This document shows, piece by piece, positions 18,149 to 25,970 of a stretch of 64,000 nt of DNA (the stretch's first letter is position 1; the number at the start of each line of letters is the position of its first letter). This stretch comes from JAMQPK01 sp035937795. Lineage in GTDB: Bacteria; Acidobacteriota; Vicinamibacteria; Vicinamibacterales; JAMQPK01. Location of the stretch: the NCBI GenBank assembly GCA_035937795.1, contig DASZHO010000200.1:12334-76333 (forward strand), given 5' to 3'. The notes under the pieces are model-generated. The model saw only the letters and a program-made list of their open reading frames with translations, was not told where the DNA came from and ran no database searches. Both the position numbers and the translations under genes were made by a program.

Positions 18149-18688
18149 TTGGCTTCTGAACAACGGGCGCGAGGATCGCGCCGGCGGGGACGGCCTCCGA
18201 AGTTCGACCGGCCGAGCCAGCTTGTCGCGCTCACGCTGCCCACGCAAGTGATCCGGGGGCTGCGAAAGGTTCACTCCGATTTGGCGTGGGCCATCGTGGC
18301 GCAATTCGAAAAACGCGCGCCGACGAGCAACGGCAACCCCGGCGCGGAAAGCGGGCTGGTCAGCATCGGGCCACGCGATGCGTTCCTGATCGTGATCAAT
18401 CGAGCGCTCTTCAAGCGGCTTCCCGGCGTGAATATCGTGCCTCTGAGCGCCGATCGCGCGTTTCTGGCTCTTGAGCCCGGATGCGGTTTCAGCGATTTGG
18501 AAGTGGCAGTCAGGGATCGGCTGGAGAGCTCGGCCGTCGCTGCGTCGGAGCGCCGCGCATTGCTGCATTTCCGCAAACAACTTCGCGCGTGGCGGCGCAA
18601 TCGGGCACTCCGTTTCCACACTCGCACAATCATCGTAGTCGAGCGCTTACGCTCTCACGAGCGGAGGAGCGAGAGGCAGGAATCATGA
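18149..18688 (+). CDS. Small DNA-binding protein, AT-hook-like plus RHH-like
   Basis: The frame encodes 179 residues from TTG 18149. The N-terminus has a basic RRRGRPPKF segment like an AT-hook, then LVALTLPTQVIRGLRKVH and DLAWAIVAQFEK, a strand-helix-helix pattern typical of CopG/Arc ribbon-helix-helix proteins. The remainder, with FLIVINRALFKRLPGVNIVPL and a basic C-terminus, is not recognised. Its TGA overlaps the ATG of the next lipoprotein (18685-18688), so the two are co-translated. This suggests the regulator controls that lipoprotein or the neighbouring locus. Direct repeats upstream could be its binding site. Start and function are tentative. Confidence 0.62.
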   Translation: MASEQRARGSRRRGRPPKFDRPSQLVALTLPTQVIRGLRKVHSDLAWAIVAQFEKRAPTSNGNPGAESGLVSIGPRDAFLIVINRALFKRLPGVNIVPLSADRAFLALEPGCGFSDLEVAVRDRLESSAVAASERRALLHFRKQLRAWRRNRALRFHTRTIIVVERLRSHERRSERQES

Positions 18689-19875
18689 CGACAGACACTC
18701 ATTTCATGCGGCGGCGTCCTTTGGCTCCGGTCACGCCTCAGCGCGTCCTGAAGCAAGTCCTCTCTCTGACGGCCGCAGCGTGGTTGCTCGCGTCGGTGGC
18801 CTGTTCGAGCACTCCGTTGGCGCCCGCCGCGTCGGTCTCCACGCCGACCGCGCAGGCGCCGGCAAGCGGCGCGCAGATCGCGAACAGTGCGCAGCCGGTC
18901 ACACTGGTCGTGCAAAACGCCACCGTGACCCAGAGCGCCACCGCCGTGACCTACAACTTCGAAGTCGCGGCCGACGCGGCATTCGCCACCAAGGTGCAGA
19001 CCAAACCCGGCGTGGCCGCGGGCAGCGGCGGACAGACCAGCATCACCCTCGATCCCTTGCCCGCGAGCGCGAGTTACTACTGGCACGCGCAGGCGATTGC
19101 CGGCGGCACGACGGGCCCCTTCAGCGCCACCGCTAATTTCACGATTGGGTCGGCGATAACCATCAATGCGCCGGCGGCCGTCGCCCCCGCGAACGGCTCG
19201 ACCGTGATCAACCCCCCGACCCTGACCGTCGCCAATGCGATGCGCACGGGGCCGGTCGGCGTACTCGCGTACCGCTTCGATATTTCTACGAACGCGGATT
19301 TCTCGACCCTCACCACGCAGGGGAGCGTCGGCGAGGGGGCCGGCCAGCAGACCTCATTCACGCCGGGCTCGCCCCTTGCGAACGGTGTGAAGTTCTACTG
19401 GCGCGCGACCGCGATCGACCAGATCAACCTGGTGACGAGCCCGGCGAGCGCCACCGCAACCTTCACGACGATCCAGTTCCCGGGTGTGGCGGCGGGCATC
19501 GCCGCTAGACTGGGTATCCTCCTCTGGCCGGGCGCTGTGCCGACCGGCGTCAATGGGCATGCCTTTCTTGGTAATAACTGCAATGGAAGCCCTAACTGGG
19601 CAATCGCGACCTGTCATTCCCCCACCGCCGGCGTCGACTTCCAGAGTCCGACGATCGAAATGCTCCGGGTTTTCGATCTGCTTGATCGAGGTTACGATCC
19701 ACAAAGCGCCATCAATTGGATGTTCAACAACGGCTATCCAACGTCGGCCGCATGGTATCCATATCCGAAGTTCGTCATCGGTTTTCCGTTTGTCTATATC
19801 TCCGCCCGCGACGGGAATTTCGGCACAGGGGGGATTTGGGACGTCCAGATTAGCCTGGGATTGAGAGAGTGGTAG
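18685..19875 (+). CDS. FNIII-like repeat lipoprotein (second member)
   Basis: From ATG 18685 the product has 396 residues. After a signal peptide ending ASVA-C40, a Ser/Pro/Ala linker leads to two fibronectin-like repeats with YNFEVAADAAFATKV and YYWHAQA strands, matching those of the lipoprotein at 16864. The C-terminal ~130 residues differ from the other two lipoproteins: they hold two Cys (NNCNGSPNWAIATCHS) and a segment IEMLRVFDLLDRGYDP, then FVIGFPFVYIS, which is faintly similar in layout to the conserved C-terminal domain. It is translationally coupled to the RHH gene. Probably an outer-surface protein of the polysaccharide locus. Confidence 0.75.
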   Translation: MTTDTHFMRRRPLAPVTPQRVLKQVLSLTAAAWLLASVACSSTPLAPAASVSTPTAQAPASGAQIANSAQPVTLVVQNATVTQSATAVTYNFEVAADAAFATKVQTKPGVAAGSGGQTSITLDPLPASASYYWHAQAIAGGTTGPFSATANFTIGSAITINAPAAVAPANGSTVINPPTLTVANAMRTGPVGVLAYRFDISTNADFSTLTTQGSVGEGAGQQTSFTPGSPLANGVKFYWRATAIDQINLVTSPASATATFTTIQFPGVAAGIAARLGILLWPGAVPTGVNGHAFLGNNCNGSPNWAIATCHSPTAGVDFQSPTIEMLRVFDLLDRGYDPQSAINWMFNNGYPTSAAWYPYPKFVIGFPFVYISARDGNFGTGGIWDVQISLGLREW

Positions 19876-19959
19876 CTGCGGCCTCGACGAGCGCCAGGCC
19901 GGCGCGCACGCGGCCCGGTCCGGCGCCCGCAATCGGGATTGGCCTCGTTTGCGGCCGTC

Positions 19960-20763
19960 TCAGACGACTGCGGCGCCGTCAGAGGGGCTTGCGAGAGCCG
20001 CGACCGTCGCCCTCGCGCATTTCAGGCCTTCGTAGAGCCGCAGCGTCCGGTCGAAGCGTCCTTCGTACTCCGCGGTGAAGCCGCCACGGTAGCCGCCGGC
20101 GATCAGCGCCTTCACCATCGGCTTCAAATCGACGTCGCCGGCCCCAAACTCACAGAAGCCCTCGGCCTCCATTCCCTTGAGGTGGACGTGGGCGATGAGC
20201 GGCCGCAGCATGGTCAAAGCATCCATCGCACGTACGCCGGCGTGCTCGAAATTGATCGGGTCGAAGTTGAGACCGACGTTCGGGCGGTCGGCCGCCAGGA
20301 GCACCTCGCGGCAGACGGCCGGCTCGGACGACGCGCCGTCGTGGTTTTCGAATAGGAAGAGCAGATCGGGATGGAGATCGGCGACTCGTTGGATGTTGGC
20401 CGCGATCGTCTCGCGCGCCGCCTCCGAGTACGCCTCCTTCGTCAGACGGCCGAAAAATAGCCGAAGACGATCGACCCCGAACTGCCGCACCAGCGCGACC
20501 TGACGCGCGACTGATGTGAACGTCTCTTCGATCTTTGGGGCTGAATCAAAGAAATCACACCAACCGCCCGACACGACCCACACGCGCTGGCCGTTCGCCT
20601 CGAGCGCTCGCACGACCTCCTCTGGCGGTTGCCCGGCCTCGACCATGTGGCTCAGGTTCAAGTCCAGATCGAGCAGACCGAGGCGCGCGAATATCTCCAG
20701 CGTCGGCACGAGTGGTTCGTGTTTGTGCGACGTGGTCGAGGGGAGGACCTGCAGTGGCCGCAT
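19960..20763 (-). CDS. Sugar phosphate isomerase/epimerase-like TIM barrel
   Basis: From ATG 20763 (TGATG overlap with the mutase-like gene) the protein has 267 residues, normal for AP-endonuclease-2/xylose-isomerase-like barrels. Metal-ligand positions are visible: FENHDG, NFDPINF, AHVHLKG and the late EYEG. Such enzymes isomerise or epimerise keto-sugars using a divalent metal. It is the last gene of a six-gene minus-strand operon that looks devoted to making one unusual activated sugar, so it probably shapes that sugar; the reaction is unknown. An open frame reaches further upstream to 21207 but overlaps the mutase gene and is not used. A relic of part of this gene lies at 17918-17998. Confidence 0.8.
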   Translation of the reverse strand: MRPLQVLPSTTSHKHEPLVPTLEIFARLGLLDLDLNLSHMVEAGQPPEEVVRALEANGQRVWVVSGGWCDFFDSAPKIEETFTSVARQVALVRQFGVDRLRLFFGRLTKEAYSEAARETIAANIQRVADLHPDLLFLFENHDGASSEPAVCREVLLAADRPNVGLNFDPINFEHAGVRAMDALTMLRPLIAHVHLKGMEAEGFCEFGAGDVDLKPMVKALIAGGYRGGFTAEYEGRFDRTLRLYEGLKCARATVAALASPSDGAAVV

Positions 20764-22055
20764 CAGACGGGATCGAACTCGAGGCTCTTGAGATACGCGG
20801 AGTTGACCGTCTCGGGCATACCCCAGTACTTGAATTCGGCGTGCCGGCCGACATATCGGAGGTTGGAAATTTTCTTGCCGCGCTCGAGGTATGCGTAATA
20901 GGTCCCGAAAGCCTGCTGGGATTGCTGCGGGTAGGCTTTTTCGGTGAACAGGTTCTGATCGAGCGCGTAGTCGATCGTGTTTTTCGGGAAGCACTTGGCC
21001 GCGCCTGGCAGAACCGGCACTTCGATGAGAATCAGCGTGTCGGGACTCTCGTGCCTGGTGATCGCCTTCATCTCCGTCACACGCGTTTGAAACTCGCACG
21101 ACGAATAGTGCAATGACTCCGCGCCTTCGGGAAACGCGCTCTCGAGGCCGGGAATCAGGAGCGGAATCATCATGCGGCCCGTGTAGGGAAGCGTGTCCTC
21201 GCCCCACAGCTCATCGATATCGATCGAGCTGAATACGGTATGGTAGTCGGCGAAGTAGTGTTTCTGGCCGCTCGCCAGCAGCACGTGCGGCCGTTTGTGC
21301 TCGTCCTGGATGCCGACGACGCGATCGCGGACCACCACGCACTTCTCGACCATGGCATTCCAGACCGAGTTCCAGCCGCCTTTGGGATAGACCTGAAAGC
21401 GAATGCCCTTGCCAAGCGTGTGGTCTTCGAACTTGATCGGATCGTACCCGCGCAACCCGCGAGCGGCGGTCTGTTCGCCGCTCTTGGAGTACGCGTGATG
21501 GAACCGATCGGCCCAGACCATGGAGGTCTGAAGCTCGTCGCCGGGGATGTTCCACATCTTCCAGGTATAGTTCATCATGAACTTCCGGTAGAGCGTCTCA
21601 CCGATCGCCTCCGTGAAGTAATCGGCGAACGTGCACTGGCCGAGTTCCGGCAACTGGCTGTCGATCAGCTTGTGCGACGCATCACGGTTCCTGGCGAGCT
21701 CGCGATGAATCGTCTCGCGCTCCGGCATCTCCTCAATGTCCTGATAGTGCACCGGATAGCGGTACTTCCGCCGATCGGCCTCGACGTACGTGAAAAGTCG
21801 GCGATCGATGTAGAACAGCTCGTCGTTGGTGAGCTTGACGATCGTCTGATTGATCGGGTCGTCCTTGCCTCCGGGCCAGAACCAGATGTGCGGCCCGAAC
21901 TCGTAGGGATGGCCGCTGTAGTAGCACGTGCGCGCCAGCCCGCCGACTCGGCTGTTCTTCTCGACGAGGGTGATCTCGTAGCCCTTCTCCGAGAGGTAGA
22001 ACGCCATCGAGGACCCCGCCACGCCGCCGCCCAGTATCAGTACCTTCTTGTTCAC
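20763..22055 (-). CDS. UDP-galactopyranose mutase-like flavoprotein
   Basis: The product has 430 residues from GTG 22055, preceded at good spacing by GGAAGG; an earlier in-frame start would overlap the upstream SDR gene. An FAD-binding loop GGGVAGSSMAFYLSEKGY opens the protein, with EKNSRVGGLART next. The segment YRKFMMNYTWKMW matches the Y-x3-F-x4-YT-K-W region of Glf-type mutases. UGM enzymes convert nucleotide-linked pyranoses to furanoses with reduced FAD. The family also includes plain FAD oxidoreductases, so mutase activity is probable but not certain. It overlaps the isomerase gene, which argues they act on the same sugar. Confidence 0.72.
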   Translation of the reverse strand: MNKKVLILGGGVAGSSMAFYLSEKGYEITLVEKNSRVGGLARTCYYSGHPYEFGPHIWFWPGGKDDPINQTIVKLTNDELFYIDRRLFTYVEADRRKYRYPVHYQDIEEMPERETIHRELARNRDASHKLIDSQLPELGQCTFADYFTEAIGETLYRKFMMNYTWKMWNIPGDELQTSMVWADRFHHAYSKSGEQTAARGLRGYDPIKFEDHTLGKGIRFQVYPKGGWNSVWNAMVEKCVVVRDRVVGIQDEHKRPHVLLASGQKHYFADYHTVFSSIDIDELWGEDTLPYTGRMMIPLLIPGLESAFPEGAESLHYSSCEFQTRVTEMKAITRHESPDTLILIEVPVLPGAAKCFPKNTIDYALDQNLFTEKAYPQQSQQAFGTYYAYLERGKKISNLRYVGRHAEFKYWGMPETVNSAYLKSLEFDPV

Positions 22056-22066
22056 GCTGCCTTCCT

Positions 22067-23020
22067 TTACGCCAGAGCGAGCTGTTTCATCCATTTGACG
22101 TTGTAGCACGCCGCCTCGTCCTTGATGCGGCCGCCATGGTAAGCCGCCACCATCTCGCGGATAGCCGTCTCCACATCCTTTTTCGGGTGAAAGCCCGCCG
22201 ACAGCAGGCGGTCGGAGCAGATCGCGTACGATCGCGGATCGTCGGACGGGAGCAACTTGACCTCGGCCGACACGTAGCGGCGCACCAGCGCGGCGATGTC
22301 GCTCACCTTCAGATTCTCGAAGCCCGCGTTGTAGATCCCGGCGAGGCGGTGCTCGAGCGCAAATAGATACACATCGACAAGATCATCGATGTGGATGTTC
22401 GGGCGGGTTTGCTCGCCGCCGAGCACCGTGATGCGGCCCGTTCCGAGCGCCTGCATCGTGAGCAGGTTGACCACGACGTCCAGGCGCATTCGTGGCGAAT
22501 AGCCGCAGACGGTTGCAGGACGGATGATCGTCGTCGTCATGGCGCCGGCATAACTCATGTACACGCGCTCGGCGACCATCTTCGTCTTGTTGTACTCGGA
22601 AAGCGGAAACAATTCGAGATCCTCGGTCACGCGAGGCTCCGATTTCACGCCGTACACGCTCGCCGAGGATGCGAAGACGAACTGTTTCACACCGTGGCGC
22701 GCAGCCCGGTCGGCCAGGCGCATCCCGGCAAGGACGTTCACGTCCCACGAGAGATAGGGATTGAGATCGACGGACGGATCGTTGGCGATGTTGGCCAGGT
22801 GAAAGACCGTGTCGAACGTCGAGAGGTCGTAGTCGTCTATCGTGCGCACGTCGGCGGTCCAGAACGTCAACCTTGGATCGGACGGCAGGTGGTTGCCGAA
22901 CCATTGCGTGTCCAGAATGGTGACCCGGTGTGGCGTGTGGGCCAGGAGCGCCTGCGTCAGCATCGTGCCGACGTACCCGCAGCCGCCAGTCACAAGAATG
23001 TTCACGGGCGCGCCAATCAA
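22067..23020 (-). CDS. NAD-dependent epimerase/dehydratase (extended SDR)
   Basis: The 317-residue protein begins with a Rossmann loop VTGGCGYVG and keeps the catalytic YNKTK (YxxxK) and the SSASVYG serine region. The length and C-terminal layout fit nucleotide-sugar epimerases or reductases. Start TTG 23020 overlaps the GmhA-like stop; a GTG at 23005 is also possible. It sits between an SIS isomerase and a mutase-like enzyme, so a step acting on the activated sugar, such as C-6 epimerisation of a heptose as done by HldD, is a reasonable guess. It is not close enough to HldD by eye to assign that name. Confidence 0.8.
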   Translation of the reverse strand: MIGAPVNILVTGGCGYVGTMLTQALLAHTPHRVTILDTQWFGNHLPSDPRLTFWTADVRTIDDYDLSTFDTVFHLANIANDPSVDLNPYLSWDVNVLAGMRLADRAARHGVKQFVFASSASVYGVKSEPRVTEDLELFPLSEYNKTKMVAERVYMSYAGAMTTTIIRPATVCGYSPRMRLDVVVNLLTMQALGTGRITVLGGEQTRPNIHIDDLVDVYLFALEHRLAGIYNAGFENLKVSDIAALVRRYVSAEVKLLPSDDPRSYAICSDRLLSAGFHPKKDVETAIREMVAAYHGGRIKDEAACYNVKWMKQLALA

Positions 23021-23601
23021 ATGGCGTCCTGACGGTGGGTGTTCAAGTACTGATCGAACCAGTAGTGGAGAAGGATTTGATGAGCGGACTCCGCCCAGCC
23101 GTAGCGTTGAAGCGGCACGTAGAAATTCAGATCCCCGAGCCCCCGCGACCGGTTGTCGGGGCGCTGACCCGAAAGCGTCACCACCTCGAGGCCCATGCCC
23201 CGGGCGGTCTCGAGCGCCCGCACAATATTAGGCGAGTTGCCGGAGCTGCTGATGGTGACGAGCAGATCGCCCTTTCGGGCCAACCGCTCGAGGGGCAGCG
23301 AGAACACTTGATCGTAGGAGAGATCGTTGCTCGTGGCGGTGATCATGGCGGCATCGTTCAGCGCCAACGCGCGCAGGTGGCCGTTCTTGCACGCGTCGGC
23401 GGCCATGTGGCTCGCCATCCCTGCGCTTCCGCCGTTGCCTATGATAAAAAGACAGCCGTCGCGTTCGTGCAGCTGATGCGTCATGGCCACCCAGCGGCTC
23501 AGGGCCACGGGCGGCGACAGGTCGGAGGCTTGGCGATCGGTGACCGCGAGTCCTCTCAGCCCTTGTGCAATCGTCTCGACATACTCGGCCCAGGTTTCCA
23601 T
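23017..23601 (-). CDS. Sedoheptulose-7-phosphate isomerase-like SIS protein
   Basis: The 194-residue protein has the SIS fold with GNGGSAGMASHMAADACK and TISSSGNSPN, the phosphate-binding loops found in GmhA. GmhA converts sedoheptulose 7-phosphate to D-glycero-D-manno-heptose 7-phosphate, the first step of ADP- or GDP-heptose synthesis. Its next gene downstream overlaps by four bases, and the kinase-nucleotidyltransferase gene lies two bases upstream, so it is firmly within the operon. The phosphatase GmhB is not present in the operon and would have to come from elsewhere. Confidence 0.85.
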   Translation of the reverse strand: METWAEYVETIAQGLRGLAVTDRQASDLSPPVALSRWVAMTHQLHERDGCLFIIGNGGSAGMASHMAADACKNGHLRALALNDAAMITATSNDLSYDQVFSLPLERLARKGDLLVTISSSGNSPNIVRALETARGMGLEVVTLSGQRPDNRSRGLGDLNFYVPLQRYGWAESAHQILLHYWFDQYLNTHRQDAI

Positions 23602-23603
23602 CG

Positions 23604-25124
23604 TCAGATGACAATCTTTGCGATCGTGAGGAACTCCTGATCGGAGATGGGCCGCTCATTGCAGCGGCGTTGGGCCATGGCTGCGGCCGCGATCCCACCC
23701 GCCAGCGCCACCATGGATGCCGGCAGACGCAGGCACGCCGCAAGGCTGCTCAGCGCGAAAAGCGCGTCGCCACAGCCGATGGTGTCGACCACGCTCGTGC
23801 TGAGCGTGGGCAATGTGAACCGATCGCCGTGAATGCGCACCCTCGCGCCATTGGCGCCGTCGCTGACCGATAGTTGGTCGCATTGGAGCAGCCCGGAGAT
23901 CCGCTCGAGCAGTTCCGGCAATGCGAGACCCTGTTGGTGCAGACACAGTTCCGCTTCGATTCTGTTCAGGCTGTAATAATCGGCGCCCACGTACTTCGTC
24001 GGCAAATTGTACCCGTAGTTGCTCGAATTGACCTGCGCCATTGCGGCGACGAACGCGCGGCGGCCGCGCGCGAGCTGTCCATTGAGCACGGCAACGTCGA
24101 GAAGGCCGTGTCCGAAGTCGGCCAGCAGCACCAGGTCGTAATCGTCGAATGCCGGCAGCCGTTCCCGCGTGACACCCTCGAGAGCCAACTGCTTGGACTC
24201 GAACAGCGGAAAGCCCGTGTCCTTGTCCACGAACCGCGTCTTCACCAGCGGGCTCGAAGCGAGCGACGTCACTCTCACGTTCGGCGGCACGGCCGCTTGA
24301 TCGAGCGCGTTGGTAAAACAATCCACCGTGGCCGCAAAGCTCGAGAGATGCAGCGCGATGATGCCCGCGCCGCCGATCTGCCGGACCCGCGCAGTCTCGA
24401 GGCCCGCGACACAGCGCGACTTCTGCGAAATGTTCTCGACGGTGACGTCGACCCATTCGTCCACGATTGTCTCGCCGATGAGGCAGACCCGCAGCCGTCC
24501 GGCATCGACCAGAAAGCTCTTCACCTGCTCGAGCGTGAAGCCAAACGCCGAGACGTCCCGGAACATGACGCGGTCGTTTCGCAGCAGCGGGTTGTCCTGG
24601 ACCGCTTCGGACGACGACAGCAGGAAATGCGAGAGCTTGGTCGACGAATACGTTTCGCCGGACGTGAAATGGATGCGGCCGCCGAGCGCTTCGATCAGTT
24701 CCTTCTCGTGCGAGATGTTCGACGTCTTGTCGAGGAGCAGGTTCGCGTATTCCGGGCCCTTGATGTACACGTCCGGCTGCAGCGCACGGATGGCGTCGAG
24801 CGCCGATGGCTCATCCACGATGGCGACATAGTCAACGATTTCCAGCGCCGCGATCTGGCGCGCCCGGGCGTTCTCGTGGAGCGAGACGGCCCGCTTCTTC
24901 GCGATGTGGCTGTCGCTGGTAATCGTGACCACGAGCACGTCGCCCAGCGATTTGGCCTCTTCGAAGTGCGTGAGGTGCCCGATATGCACCAGGTCGAAGG
25001 CGCCGTGGCAGAGGATGATCTTCTTGTCGCGGAGACGCTCGCGAATCTTCGGGAGCTCCTCGAGCGTCACGATCTTGTCGCGCTGATCGACGCGATCGAC
25101 GGTGCCGGTACGGCTTGGCGTCAT
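23604..25124 (-). CDS. Bifunctional nucleotidyltransferase-PfkB kinase, HldE-like with swapped domains
   Basis: From ATG 25124 (ATGA overlap with the GT2 gene) the protein has 506 residues. The N-terminal ~140 residues hold the cytidylyltransferase motif GAFDLVHIGHLTHF. The C-terminal ~300 residues are a ribokinase/PfkB domain ending with DTIGCGDALFALSSLAA, where the last Asp is the catalytic base. In classical HldE the kinase comes first and the nucleotidyltransferase second, so the domain order is reversed. Together with the adjacent GmhA-like protein it should phosphorylate and activate a heptose, giving an NDP-heptose. Which nucleotide is used is not evident. Confidence 0.85.
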   Translation of the reverse strand: MTPSRTGTVDRVDQRDKIVTLEELPKIRERLRDKKIILCHGAFDLVHIGHLTHFEEAKSLGDVLVVTITSDSHIAKKRAVSLHENARARQIAALEIVDYVAIVDEPSALDAIRALQPDVYIKGPEYANLLLDKTSNISHEKELIEALGGRIHFTSGETYSSTKLSHFLLSSSEAVQDNPLLRNDRVMFRDVSAFGFTLEQVKSFLVDAGRLRVCLIGETIVDEWVDVTVENISQKSRCVAGLETARVRQIGGAGIIALHLSSFAATVDCFTNALDQAAVPPNVRVTSLASSPLVKTRFVDKDTGFPLFESKQLALEGVTRERLPAFDDYDLVLLADFGHGLLDVAVLNGQLARGRRAFVAAMAQVNSSNYGYNLPTKYVGADYYSLNRIEAELCLHQQGLALPELLERISGLLQCDQLSVSDGANGARVRIHGDRFTLPTLSTSVVDTIGCGDALFALSSLAACLRLPASMVALAGGIAAAAMAQRRCNERPISDQEFLTIAKIVI

Positions 25125-25834
25125 TTGCCGGCGGCTCCCCACTCGAGACCGCACAGCAGCTTCAGCGTTCGCATCACATCGATGGCATTCTTCATCCGAA
25201 AGGCCTTGCTTTCGCCGCGTTCGCGTTCGGTCAGGTCCATGGGCACCTCGATGAACGTTTTCGTCAGGCGCAGAGCCCTGACGAGCACTTCCGCCTGGAA
25301 GCCATAACCGGTCGACTGGATCGTCAGGCTCTTCAGTACTCCGGCTCGGTGAATCTGCAGGCCGTTATAGTACTTCAGTCGGCGGCCGGTGATCACATTC
25401 ACGATGAACGTGAACGTCTTGGAGATGACCGTCCGCATCAGCGGGCGCGAATGCCACATATCGCGCGTGTAGCCGATGATGATGTCGGCATCTCCGACGT
25501 GAGCAAATAGCTCGCCGAGCGTCGCCGCGCCCCAGGCGTTGTCGCCGTGGACCATGACTGCGTGGGCGAGCGACGCGGCCTCCACGCCGCGGCGGTACGA
25601 CCAGCCGAAGCCCATGTTCCGTTCGTTCTTCAACAGCTGTACGTTCGAGAAGCGAGACAAAGACGACGCCACGAGATCGGCGGTATTGTCGCGGCTGCCG
25701 TCGTCGATCACCAGGATCTCATAGGGAAGCGATAACGGCGCCAGCGCCGTTGTGACGTTCTCGAGAGTCGCCAGGATGTTTTCGTACTCGTTGTACGCGG
25801 GAATGATCACGGACAGGGACCGTGCCTGGTTCAT
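25121..25834 (-). CDS. GT2 glycosyltransferase, polyprenyl-phosphate mannosyltransferase-like
   Basis: The 237-residue protein is a single GT-A domain with LSVIIPAYNEYENI, VIDDGSRDNT and a GDNAWG segment where the family usually has DAD. The size and order match DPM1/dolichol-phosphate mannosyltransferase-like enzymes, which load a sugar onto polyprenyl phosphate. This fits the many GT-C proteins in the locus, which need such lipid-linked donors. It is the first gene of the six-gene minus-strand operon, diverging from the PA14 gene at 25971. Loss of the usual DAD acidic pair may alter metal binding. Confidence 0.8.
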   Translation of the reverse strand: MNQARSLSVIIPAYNEYENILATLENVTTALAPLSLPYEILVIDDGSRDNTADLVASSLSRFSNVQLLKNERNMGFGWSYRRGVEAASLAHAVMVHGDNAWGAATLGELFAHVGDADIIIGYTRDMWHSRPLMRTVISKTFTFIVNVITGRRLKYYNGLQIHRAGVLKSLTIQSTGYGFQAEVLVRALRLTKTFIEVPMDLTERERGESKAFRMKNAIDVMRTLKLLCGLEWGAAGK

Positions 25835-25970
25835 ATGTCAAATACGACACGATAGCACAGGGCGTCGCCGTTCCTTGATTCAAACGCGGGCGTTGTGCCA
25901 CGCTCTCCGGCACGTGAATAGGTTTCCGCGGCGCTTTTGATATCGCAATGACTGTCGTACGCCAGCGGAA

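Noticed and set aside
23874..25307. Plus-strand open frame opposite the nucleotidyltransferase-kinase gene
   Set aside because: No recognised motif and antisense composition; the minus-strand gene has both catalytic motifs.
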